Assembly (NCBI GenBank): GCA_023247935.1
Contig: JAHFFM010000116.1
Coordinates: 1-6,390, forward strand
Source of the DNA: Candidatus Omnitrophota bacterium
Lineage (GTDB): Bacteria; Omnitrophota; Gorgyraeia; 2-02-FULL-51-18
Direction of reading: 5' to 3'
Length of the DNA stretch: 6,390 nt
The first letter of the stretch is position 1; the number at the start of each line of letters is the position of its first letter. Below are positions 1 through 6,096 of this stretch, piece by piece. Position numbers and translations under genes: made by a program. The notes below the pieces were generated by a model. The model made no database searches and had not been told where the DNA came from. It worked only from the letters and a program-made list of their open reading frames with translations.

Positions 1-300
1 ATAGCCCCGCCGCGAAAAAGCCTCCTCATAGCATTGCATCAAATACCGCTGCCCCACCGCGGCGGCGGCTTGTTTGCCTTCCATGCTCTTAGGTCTTTCC
101 TTTTCCTTTAAAATGGTCATTCCGGCGCCAATCGCGCCCGAACTGACAATAGACACTTGGACGCCTTTTTTTAAAAGAGGGGTTATTTCGTGCGCAAGCT
201 TGAGAATCAAACTTTTGTCAAAGCGGCCGTTTTTGGAAAGAATCGAGGTGCCGACTTTGACCACCAAATTCCGGACGTTCTTCGCAACCGGCCTTGTCAT
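1..300 (-). CDS. proB: Glutamate 5-kinase, N-terminal 100 residues (cut by window edge)
   Basis: Glutamate 5-kinase phosphorylates glutamate to glutamyl 5-phosphate, the first committed step of proline synthesis, in the cytoplasm. The visible 100 codons stay open to the window edge. They show the amino-acid-kinase N-terminus: VVKVGTSIL (residues 13-21, the nucleotide/phosphate-binding strand and loop), VSIVSSGAIGAGM (residues 49-61, the conserved glycine-rich SSGAIGAG) and KQAAAAVGQ with a following LM..Y...F (residues 76-96), all typical of ProB. The start is the ATG at 300-298. It overlaps the obg stop by one base (TGATG) and is preceded by a strong Shine-Dalgarno sequence. The obg-proB order is common in bacteria, so co-transcription and translational coupling are likely. 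The C-terminal part of the kinase and any PUA domain lie outside the window. Confidence in the family is high. Confidence 0.95.
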   Translation of the reverse strand, partial: MTRPVAKNVRNLVVKVGTSILSKNGRFDKSLILKLAHEITPLLKKGVQVSIVSSGAIGAGMTILKEKERPKSMEGKQAAAAVGQRYLMQCYEEAFSRRGY

Positions 301-1253
301 CACATCCCCCTCACGTGATTCAATAATTCTTTCAGGCCTTCGCCCGTGGCCGCCGAAATTGGAAAAATCTGCTTTTTGATTTTTCGTCGGAATCTTTTTA
401 AATTTTCTTTAGCTTCAAGGATATCCATTTTATTTGCCACGACGACCTGAGGCTTCTCGGCGAGTTTCTTAGAATAAGAAGCCAATTCTTTATTCATCGC
501 GTGATAATCCGCGACCGGGTCGCGGCCGTCCACCGCCGCAAAATCAATCACATGAAGCAGGCTGCGTGTACGCTCCACGTGCTTCAAAAAATCAATCCCC
601 ATCCCGCGGCCTTCGTGGGCGCCCTCGATAATACCGGGAATATCCGCCACTACTTTCGTAGTTTCGCCGTTATCGAATTTTACCACACCCAATATAGGAT
701 TTTTAGTTGTAAATGGGTAAGCGGCTGCTTTAGAGCGCGCGTTAGAAATCCGGGAAATAAGAGTGGATTTTCCAGCATTTGGAAAACCAATCAAACCCAC
801 ATCCGCGATTAATTTTAAACGCAGATGAATGTCTTTTTCTTCTCCCGCATCACCATCTGTCGCGTCATTGCGTTTGTCATTGCCTTTTCCAGCGGCACCT
901 CCCCGGCAAACCATCACGCGAACGCCAATCTCGGATAAATCCTTTAACAATTCGCCGGTGCCATGATCATAAACTTCGGTTCCTGGCGGTACGCCAATCA
1001 CCAAATCTTCGGCCGTGGCGCCTGTTTTGTTGTTCGAAGAGCCATTCGTTCCGCGCTGCGCCGTAAAATACCGGTTCATTTGAAAATCCAAAAGAGTTTG
1101 GATGTTTTCGCGTGCTTCCAAAATAATGGAGCCCCCGTTTCCACCATCGCCGCCTGTGGCTCGATAATGTCCGGGACGGCTGCGGTCCAGGCTATGACAA
1201 CCTTTGCCTCCACGGCCTGCAATGCAATGAATGATGGCTTCGTCTACAAACAT
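300..1253 (-). CDS. obg: Obg family GTPase (ribosome assembly / stress GTPase)
   Basis: Obg/CgtA GTPases act in late large-subunit assembly and growth control in the cytoplasm. The 317-residue product has the glycine-rich Obg fold (about residues 1-150; GRGGKG at 13-18, GGDGGNGG at 34-41) and then a G domain. The G domain shows the P-loop GFPNAGKST (156-164), switch I YPFTT (179-183), DIPGIIEG (204-211), NKMD (274-277) and SAATGEG (300-306). It ends just after the G domain, so the C-terminal OCT domain of many Obg proteins is absent. The stretch between the Obg fold and the G domain (GNDKRNDATDGDAGEEK) is about ten residues shorter than in E. coli, as I recall that sequence. The start ATG at 1253-1251 has AAAGG four bases upstream. 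rpmA precedes it by 42 bases and proB follows with a one-base overlap. The identification is very secure. Confidence 0.97.
   Translation of the reverse strand: MFVDEAIIHCIAGRGGKGCHSLDRSRPGHYRATGGDGGNGGSIILEARENIQTLLDFQMNRYFTAQRGTNGSSNNKTGATAEDLVIGVPPGTEVYDHGTGELLKDLSEIGVRVMVCRGGAAGKGNDKRNDATDGDAGEEKDIHLRLKLIADVGLIGFPNAGKSTLISRISNARSKAAAYPFTTKNPILGVVKFDNGETTKVVADIPGIIEGAHEGRGMGIDFLKHVERTRSLLHVIDFAAVDGRDPVADYHAMNKELASYSKKLAEKPQVVVANKMDILEAKENLKRFRRKIKKQIFPISAATGEGLKELLNHVRGM
306..312 (-). promoter_or_regulatory. Strong ribosome binding site for proB inside the obg end
   Basis: The minus strand reads GAGGGGG five bases before the proB ATG. It lies in the last codons of obg. It supports the chosen proB start and suggests ribosomes finishing obg can restart directly on proB. 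Confidence 0.7.
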
Positions 1254-1264
1254 AGAACCTTTCT

Positions 1265-1295
1265 AGCGAAAAGTGAAAAACGAATAGCGAAGAGC
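1265..1295. repeat. Degenerate 7-base tandem repeat in the rpmA-obg spacer
   Basis: On the plus strand the spacer reads as consecutive heptamers AGCGAAA, AGTGAAA, AACGAAT, AGCGAAG and then AGC, about 4.4 copies of a consensus ARYGAAW. The array runs from ten bases before the obg start up to the base next to the rpmA stop codon, so it fills most of the 42-base spacer. No stable hairpin with a T-run is present, so it does not look like a terminator. Confidence 0.6.
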
Positions 1296-1547
1296 TTAGG
1301 AATTTTTAGATGGAATGATATGGACGCGGTTCTTGGGATTAAAATGAACCACGCCGTCTTTGAGTGCGAACAAGGTAAAATCACGACCCTGTTTTACAAA
1401 ATTACCGGGGAAAAAATTAGAACCCTTTTGGCGAATCAGGATGCTTCCAGCCGTCACGGTTTCTCCGCCGTAACGTTTCACGCCTAAACGCTGAGATTGA
1501 GAATCGCGGCCGTTCTTAGAGGAACCGCCGCCTTTTTTGGTTGCCAT
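1296..1547 (-). CDS. rpmA: 50S ribosomal protein bL27
   Basis: bL27 is a large-subunit protein whose N-terminal tail reaches toward the peptidyl-transferase centre. The 83-residue product shows the family pattern MATKKGGGSSKNGRDS (1-16), RLGVKRYGGE (20-29), AGSILIRQKG (33-42) and GRDFTLFA (54-61), at the usual length. The N-terminus is the direct type with no cleavable extension, and no Prp-like protease gene sits between rplU and rpmA, which is consistent with that. Two histidines that I recall as common in the family (in FHPG and DHTLFA) are phenylalanine here (FFPG, DFTLFA). It begins three bases after the rplU stop, so the two ribosomal genes are almost certainly co-translated. AAAGG lies about eleven bases before the ATG. 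Confidence 0.97.
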   Translation of the reverse strand: MATKKGGGSSKNGRDSQSQRLGVKRYGGETVTAGSILIRQKGSNFFPGNFVKQGRDFTLFALKDGVVHFNPKNRVHIIPSKNS

Positions 1548-1550
1548 ACT

Positions 1551-1868
1551 TTACGCGCCTTTGTGGATATTCTTAATCTTTAACTTCAAATACTTCTGCC
1601 GGTGACCAATCTTTGTAGCCGACTTTTCACGGCGGATATATTTAAATGAAATAACCTTAGGGCCTTTAACTTCGGCAATAAGCTCTGCTTCGCAATAAGC
1701 GCCTTTGACATAAGGACGGCCCACTTCAATGTGGCTGTCCCCAGACAAAAGGAGAACCTTGTCGAGTTTAACCTCTTTGTTCTTGCCCACGTCAAAACGC
1801 TCGACGAGAACCTCGTCGCCCGATTTAACTTTGTATTGTTTTCCGCCGGTTTCGATAACTGCAAACAT
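1551..1868 (-). CDS. rplU: 50S ribosomal protein bL21
   Basis: bL21 binds 23S rRNA early in large-subunit assembly. The 105-residue product has the standard length and landmarks: MFAVIETGGKQYKV at the N-terminus, GD at 17-18, KVLLLSG at 37-43, the VGRPYVKGA segment at 49-57 and the C-terminal FKYIRRE...IGHRQKY stretch (75-93). The start ATG at 1868-1866 lies 12 bases after the rng stop. No strong Shine-Dalgarno sequence is evident there, so translation may be coupled to rng. The rplU-rpmA-obg order is one of the most widespread ribosomal gene neighbourhoods. No separate leader or promoter fits in the 12-base gap, so any dedicated promoter must lie inside rng. Confidence 0.97.
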   Translation of the reverse strand: MFAVIETGGKQYKVKSGDEVLVERFDVGKNKEVKLDKVLLLSGDSHIEVGRPYVKGAYCEAELIAEVKGPKVISFKYIRREKSATKIGHRQKYLKLKIKNIHKGA

Positions 1869-1880
1869 AGGTTCAGGATG

Positions 1881-3428
1881 CTACCAGAGCCTCTTTCTTC
1901 TGTCAAGAATTCTCTTAAGCCTCACCTCTTCCACATGAATATGAGGGTCAGCTACAAGACTGATTTTATTTCCCGATTGATTCTCAAGCTGACGAATAAG
2001 CTTCCCGTCTTCGCGTCCCAAAAGCTCAATCACGTCAGGCGAGGCGGCCAATTCCACATGCTCTTTACGAATGGATTTGAGATGCATGGATAATTTTTGA
2101 AGCGCATCCGTGGCAACCGTTTCCTTGGATTTCACCACTCCCTTTCCTTTGCAGTAAGGACATTGAATAGTCGAAGCGCCTTCTAAACTCCGGCGCATTC
2201 TTTGACGGGTCATTTCCACCAAACCCAGCTGAGACAAATTTAAAAAACTGGTTTTCGCGCGGTCTTTTCTCAAAGAATCTTCAAGAATTTTAAGAACGGA
2301 ACGACGATGGTCCGCCTGCTCCATGTCGATAAAATCGACGATGATGATACCTCCCAGATCGCGCAAACGAATTTGTTTGGCAATTTCACGTGCAGCTTCA
2401 CAATTGGTGCGAAAAGCGGTTTCCTCAAGATTACGCGTGCCGGTGAATTTTCCGGTGTTCACGTCAATGGCGACAAGCGCTTCGGTTTGTTCGATTACGA
2501 TGTGTCCGCCGCTTTTAAGCGTAGCTCTTGTGTCGAAAATGCGGTCGATTTCTTTCTGAATGCCATGAGCCGCGAACAACGGTGATTCACCCCCATACAT
2601 GACAAGCTTCGGCCTCAAAGTCGGCACCGCAGCGCGCATGAATTTATCGATTTTCTTGTATTCCTCGCGGTCGTTCACAACGATGCGCTCATAACTTTCT
2701 GTCATCACGTCGCGGACCATGCGAATCACCAAGCCATATTCCTCATGCACCACGCTGGGCGCCGGTTTCATGGCGCATCGACGCTGAATTTGCCGCCATT
2801 GATGCACCAAAAACTTGATGTCTCTTTCGAGAATTTTGGCTTCAGAACCCGAGGCCGCCGTACGCACAATCACGCCTGAATTTTCAGGCAAACGGCATCC
2901 GCGGACAATTTGGCGAATCCTCTCGCGCTCACGCCTGTCATCAATGCGCTTGGAAATGCCGATATGCGGCGAATGCGGCATAAACACGACAAACCTGCCC
3001 GCCAATGAGATTTGGCAGGTTAAACGCGCGCCCTTGGTCCCAAAAGGCTCTTTAACCACTTGTACCAGCACTTCTTGATCTTTTTTAAGCACATCCTGAA
3101 TCTGAGGTATCGGTTCATGGCGCCCACGACGACTAGGTGGAGACGATTGAGCCTCATCCCCTCCCTCTCCAAAATCCGCGTCTTCCGAATCCAATATCCC
3201 TTGCCCAATAACATCCGCTACATACAAAAAACCGTTCTTTTCAAGACCCACGTCAATAAACGCGGCTCCGATGCCCGGCACAATAGAGCTGACTTTTCCT
3301 TTAAAAATGGAACCCACCAACTGTTTGTCGGTTTCGCGCTCGACATGATATTCCTCAAGATGGCCGTCTTCGACCACCGATACTTTTGTGGATTGAAATT
3401 CCACGTTTACCAATATTTCTTTTTTCAT
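1881..3428 (-). CDS. rng: Ribonuclease G/E family endoribonuclease
   Basis: RNase G/E enzymes cleave single-stranded AU-rich RNA in rRNA maturation and mRNA decay, as Mg-dependent cytoplasmic oligomers. The 515-residue product has the catalytic core without the long RNase E degradosome tail, so RNase G is the better label. It starts with the short RNase H-like strand (ILVNVE...), followed by an S1 domain from about residue 37 (GSIFKGKVSSIVPGIGAAFIDVG) to about 142. The DNase I-like subdomain holds the expected acidic metal ligands D322 in AIDVNTG and D365 in IIIVDFIDM. The zinc-link CPYCKGKG is at 423-430. The S1 domain carries a hydrophilic Gly/Asp/Glu/Arg insertion at about residues 75-112. 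The start ATG at 3428 is preceded by AAGAGG nine bases upstream. It follows a terminator-like hairpin and leads into rplU after 12 bases, a common linkage in several phyla. Confidence 0.95.
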   Translation of the reverse strand: MKKEILVNVEFQSTKVSVVEDGHLEEYHVERETDKQLVGSIFKGKVSSIVPGIGAAFIDVGLEKNGFLYVADVIGQGILDSEDADFGEGGDEAQSSPPSRRGRHEPIPQIQDVLKKDQEVLVQVVKEPFGTKGARLTCQISLAGRFVVFMPHSPHIGISKRIDDRRERERIRQIVRGCRLPENSGVIVRTAASGSEAKILERDIKFLVHQWRQIQRRCAMKPAPSVVHEEYGLVIRMVRDVMTESYERIVVNDREEYKKIDKFMRAAVPTLRPKLVMYGGESPLFAAHGIQKEIDRIFDTRATLKSGGHIVIEQTEALVAIDVNTGKFTGTRNLEETAFRTNCEAAREIAKQIRLRDLGGIIIVDFIDMEQADHRRSVLKILEDSLRKDRAKTSFLNLSQLGLVEMTRQRMRRSLEGASTIQCPYCKGKGVVKSKETVATDALQKLSMHLKSIRKEHVELAASPDVIELLGREDGKLIRQLENQSGNKISLVADPHIHVEEVRLKRILDRRKRLW

Positions 3429-3455
3429 CTTCTTAAACCTCTTTCAATTAACAAT

Positions 3456-3502
3456 AAAAAACACGTTCTATCCATGAGTCCCATCCCGGACAGAACGTGT
3501 TT
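3456..3502 (-). terminator. Intrinsic terminator downstream of pilQ
   Basis: Arms 3459-3473 and 3488-3502 are inverted repeats forming a 15-bp stem (minus-strand arm core AACACGTTCTGTCC) with one G-U pair and a 14-base loop. On the minus strand the stem ends in a run of six T (3461-3456). The T-run lies only on the minus-strand side, so it fits the end of the pil operon, 52 bases past the pilQ stop. It also lies only 27 bases before the rng start, so it could act as a leader terminator for rng if transcription starts upstream. Confidence 0.8.
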
Positions 3503-3527
3503 ATGAATTATTTTTCATACGGACACG
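3496..3527 (-). promoter_or_regulatory. Hairpin overlapping the terminator arm; possible antiterminator
   Basis: On the minus strand CGTGT (3527-3523) can pair with ACACG (3500-3496) and TATGAA (3519-3514) with TTCATA (3507-3502). This gives a 5+6 bp stem with a small internal loop and the apical loop AAATAA. The 3' side includes seven bases of the upstream arm of the terminator stem (3496-3502), so the two hairpins cannot form fully together. This is the geometry of an attenuator, but the upstream stem is AU-rich and weaker, so it may be chance. No function is demonstrated. Confidence 0.3.
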
Positions 3528-3553
3528 CCCCAATACGCGCGCCCGGTTTTTTC

Positions 3554-5113
3554 TTAAAGCTTATGACCTGTCGGAACCGTTTCTTTGATCACGGTAACCG
3601 TCATAAAGAAAAGCAAATCTGTTTTGGTCACAGCCTTATTTTGATAAGAAAAAAACTTATCCAGGATAGGAATGTCCCCTAAGAGAGGGACTTTCGTTTT
3701 AACGTCTTCTGTATCCTCTTTGATCAATCCTCCAATAGCTATGGTTTGCCCGCTTCTGATACGGACATTCGTTACGGCCTCGCGAGTTGAAAATCGCGGA
3801 GCTTTAATTTCTGTTGTCAGATCATCATACCCGATCAAATTTGTGATTTCGGGATGAACGGTCACGACAATCTCATTCTCATTATTGACTTGCGGAACCA
3901 CGGCTAACCGGATTCCCAAATCGCGGTCATTGTAGCCTGTGATTTCCATCTTGCCGGTGGTAGAATTTCGCTCAAATGTAGGAATAGCGATAATTTCACC
4001 CACCAATATTTTTGCTTCTTGATTGTTTAAAACCACGACATGCGGTTCTGAAAGAATTTTCGTATCATGCTTTTGGGCGATCATATCCAAAATCATTTGA
4101 AATTGCGAAAAATCAATTGAACCAAAAGTAAACTCTGCCTTATCTGCCACAGGAAAAGTGGGCTGAATAGGCTCCGTACCGGTGCCGCCTTTTCCTTTGG
4201 GAAAATCTTCAATAGTGGTGGTTGTTGTGCCTGTCGACGTTGCCGTAGAACCGGTTTGCGAACCGCGGCCAATCGGGAAGAAACGGCTGAGCGCCGTGCG
4301 CTGAGTTGCGGGAAATGGTCCCGTAGTTGGCCTCTTTGAACCTGTGAGCGCGGCTCGAATGTTCCAATCAATTCCAAGTTTATCAGTCGTACCGAGCGTT
4401 ATCTCCACCACTTTGGCTTCAATCAAAACCTGAGGGGTCGCCGCGTCCAATCGCGAGATAACGGAACGGATATTTTGTAAACTCGTCGGCATGTCCGTCA
4501 CGATGAGGGTGTTGGAACGATTATCCGAGCGAACTTTTCCTCTCTCACTCAACATTTCATTCACGGACTTTTCCACATCCGCGGCCTTGGAATAATTTAA
4601 AACAAAAACTTCCGTGCTCAATTCTTCCTGGTTTAAATTGGTAACCGTGGCCACGCGAATGACATTTTCCTGCCTGTCATAAGCATACCCGTACGTTTTT
4701 AAAATCACATCCAGCGCTTTTTCCCAGGGAACGTCCACCAAACGAATCGTCACCGTGCCAGTAACGTCTTTCCCCGCCACAATGTTTACACCGCTTTTGA
4801 AAGCCAGAATACGCAGCACATTTTGGATGTCCGCGTCTTTAAAATCCACGGTGATGTTGCCGGGAGAAGTAACTTCTACGGATGTTTTGGTTTCCACAGA
4901 CTCGCCCTCTGAAGCTTGAGACTCTGATGGAGCGCTTGAAGCCTGCGCAGGCGCTGGCGCCGAAGGCTGAGAAGACGCCTGCTCATTTTCAGACGTCCGG
5001 CTTTCAGGAACCGTATTAGAAGCCTGATCCGCGATGGAATCAGATAAAAGAAAAGAGCTGAAAATAAAACTAAAAACCAAGCTCAGGACAAAAAACTTTT
5101 TATGATGTCGCAT
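3554..5113 (-). CDS. pilQ: Type IV pilus secretin PilQ
   Basis: PilQ multimerises into the outer-membrane channel through which the pilus passes. The ATG at 5113 is preferred: the minus strand has GGTGAT ten bases upstream, and it gives a compact signal peptide (MRHHKK, then a hydrophobic run to about residue 23). A GTG at 5128 would add five residues. From the ATG the product has 519 residues. A Ser/Ala/Pro/Glu-rich linker (about 31-82) leads to a short secretin/TonB N0 domain (about 86-157, with VPWEKALDVILKTYGY). A secretin N1 domain follows (about 167-224, with TLIVTDMP), then the secretin pore domain (about 228-513). The pore domain includes ILSEPHVVVLNNQEAKILVGE, SGQTIAIGGLI and the signature VPLLGDIPIL. 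No AMIN domains are present, so it is shorter than typical PilQ. A Thr/Gly-rich insert lies at about 257-322. The 5' end overlaps pilP. Confidence 0.93.
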   Translation of the reverse strand: MRHHKKFFVLSLVFSFIFSSFLLSDSIADQASNTVPESRTSENEQASSQPSAPAPAQASSAPSESQASEGESVETKTSVEVTSPGNITVDFKDADIQNVLRILAFKSGVNIVAGKDVTGTVTIRLVDVPWEKALDVILKTYGYAYDRQENVIRVATVTNLNQEELSTEVFVLNYSKAADVEKSVNEMLSERGKVRSDNRSNTLIVTDMPTSLQNIRSVISRLDAATPQVLIEAKVVEITLGTTDKLGIDWNIRAALTGSKRPTTGPFPATQRTALSRFFPIGRGSQTGSTATSTGTTTTTIEDFPKGKGGTGTEPIQPTFPVADKAEFTFGSIDFSQFQMILDMIAQKHDTKILSEPHVVVLNNQEAKILVGEIIAIPTFERNSTTGKMEITGYNDRDLGIRLAVVPQVNNENEIVVTVHPEITNLIGYDDLTTEIKAPRFSTREAVTNVRIRSGQTIAIGGLIKEDTEDVKTKVPLLGDIPILDKFFSYQNKAVTKTDLLFFMTVTVIKETVPTGHKL

Positions 5114-5486
5114 TCTTTTTTGTATCACCCTGGTATAAAGCCTTGAATTCCTCGATCCCGTTTACCGAAAAAAGCGCGCCATCCGCGCTGATTTTGAGAA
5201 CCTTTACGCTCCCCACTTCATCCCCTTCCTTGAGGACGGACCCGTTAGCCACCACGATCGAATTCTTTGGATCCGTGTCCATCACAACCCCTTCAACCAT
5301 CACTTCTTCCATGGTTTCGACATTCAGTAAACCTCCGGCTGTAGATTTACTGCTGGAGGCGACTAATTGAACAAACGGATCGCGCTTACCTTTGGCGTTA
5401 TAAAGAGCGTTTTCGGCGAAAAGTTTCTGTGCGCAAAAAATCATACCAAACGCACAAACAAAAAGCCACAAAAAGCGTCGTCTCAT
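5100..5486 (-). CDS. pilP: Type IV pilus assembly protein PilP
   Basis: PilP is a periplasmic protein that bridges the inner-membrane PilN/PilO pair to the secretin PilQ. From the ATG at 5486 the product is 128 residues. It has a signal sequence (MRRRF, then a hydrophobic run to about residue 24, ending KLFA), followed by the PilP hallmark GKRDPF (33-38). A small beta-rich domain follows (about 57-120, with VEGVVMDTD, GSVLKEGDEVGSVKVLKI and FSVNG). AGGG lies eight bases before this ATG, and the start falls ten bases after the pilO stop. The same frame stays open further upstream to an ATG at 5552, but that would overlap pilO by about 56 bases and hide the signal peptide. A cysteine sits near the end of the hydrophobic run but in IFC context, not a proper lipobox, so this PilP appears secreted rather than lipidated. 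The gene end overlaps pilQ. Confidence 0.88.
   Translation of the reverse strand: MRRRFLWLFVCAFGMIFCAQKLFAENALYNAKGKRDPFVQLVASSSKSTAGGLLNVETMEEVMVEGVVMDTDPKNSIVVANGSVLKEGDEVGSVKVLKISADGALFSVNGIEEFKALYQGDTKKNATS
5124..5131 (-). promoter_or_regulatory. Ribosome binding site that selects the pilQ ATG
   Basis: The minus strand reads AGGGTGAT, matching the 3' half of the extended Shine-Dalgarno sequence, ten bases before the ATG at 5113. It lies within the end of pilP. It overlaps the alternative GTG start at 5128, which has no usable site of its own. Confidence 0.5.
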
Positions 5487-5496
5487 GCGGTTTTCC

Positions 5497-6096
5497 CTAC
5501 TTTTCCCTTCGAAAGGCTTCCATGGAAAGCTCAATGTTATGCTTTCTTTCATTTAATGGATTTACCGAAATTTTTAAATCTTTGATTTTAAAATAAGTGT
5601 CACCCGATTCAAGATTTGAAAGAAAAGATCCCAATTCATGCGTGCCAGCGATGGCCTTTACTTGAATAGGAAGAGCGGCATAATTACCTTTAGCCGAAGA
5701 AGGCTTCGCTCCCTCAAACGGCTCCAGAGAAATAATTTTCACACCGGATTTTTGAGCCAACTTGGACAAATTTTCAAGAAGCGCGGGCGTCCCATCGCGA
5801 TCCACGAACATTTTGTCTTTTTCTGAAAGATCATGTTTTGCAATTTCCCATTTTTTAGCGATCTCTGTTTTATTCCGGCTATCATCTTTTAATTCGTTTA
5901 ACTGCTGCTGCAAAGGCTGAATTTTCGGAGACAATTCTGAAAAGACGCGTGAAACAGGGGAAATCCAAAAAAAATAATCCATCACCAGCAGGAAAACGCC
6001 GCCCAAAATCAGAATCATTTTCTTTTCTCTCGGATTGCGGTTATTGAGAAAATTAAGCAGCGCGTCGACTTGAGGGAAAGAAAGTTTTTTCATCAT
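5497..6096 (-). CDS. pilO: Type IV pilus inner-membrane protein PilO
   Basis: PilO pairs with PilN in the inner membrane and periplasm to form the alignment complex linking PilM/PilC to PilP and PilQ. The 199-residue product has a basic cytoplasmic N-terminus (to about residue 26, RNPREKK), one transmembrane helix (about 27-46) and a charged, Gln-rich coiled-coil stretch (about 52-95). A C-terminal ferredoxin-like domain follows (about 103-199, with LLENLSKLAQKSGVKIISLEP, then LPIQVKAIAGTHELGSFLSNLES). This is the standard PilO architecture and length. The ATG at 6096 overlaps the pilN stop as ATGA and has AAGGA nine bases upstream, which decides between two adjacent Met codons. pilP follows after ten bases. 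Sequence similarity to well-known PilO proteins is modest, but domain order and neighbours make the call firm. Confidence 0.9.
   Translation of the reverse strand: MMKKLSFPQVDALLNFLNNRNPREKKMILILGGVFLLVMDYFFWISPVSRVFSELSPKIQPLQQQLNELKDDSRNKTEIAKKWEIAKHDLSEKDKMFVDRDGTPALLENLSKLAQKSGVKIISLEPFEGAKPSSAKGNYAALPIQVKAIAGTHELGSFLSNLESGDTYFKIKDLKISVNPLNERKHNIELSMEAFRREK

Noticed and set aside
963..1487. Plus-strand open frame of 174 codons opposite obg and rpmA
   Set aside because: It is antisense to two clearly conserved genes, has no recognisable domain, and its translation is typical of a shadow frame.
1586..1906. Second minus-strand open frame of 106 codons overlapping rplU
   Set aside because: It covers nearly the same DNA as bL21 in another frame; bL21 is unmistakable, so this is a shadow.
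3060..3506. Plus-strand open frame of 148 codons opposite the start of rng and the terminator
   Set aside because: It runs through the conserved rng coding sequence and the hairpin, has no family resemblance and no matching gene context.
3505..3533. Possible promoter before rng: TTGGGG, 17-base spacer, TAATTC on the minus strand
   Set aside because: The spacing is right but only about half of the -35 and two of six -10 positions match, and transcription would run straight into the terminator stem; too weak to annotate.
4093..4377. Minus-strand open frame of 94 codons in another frame over the pilQ low-complexity insert
   Set aside because: The pilQ frame is continuous with conserved secretin sequence on both sides, so the alternative frame is not a frameshift or a nested gene.
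5114..5128. GTG start for pilQ at 5128
   Set aside because: It has no usable ribosome binding site (AGG directly abuts it), while the ATG at 5113 has GGTGAT at a workable distance and gives a better signal peptide.
5487..5552. N-terminal extension of pilP to the ATG at 5552
   Set aside because: It would overlap pilO by about 56 bases and place 22 non-signal residues ahead of an obvious signal sequence.
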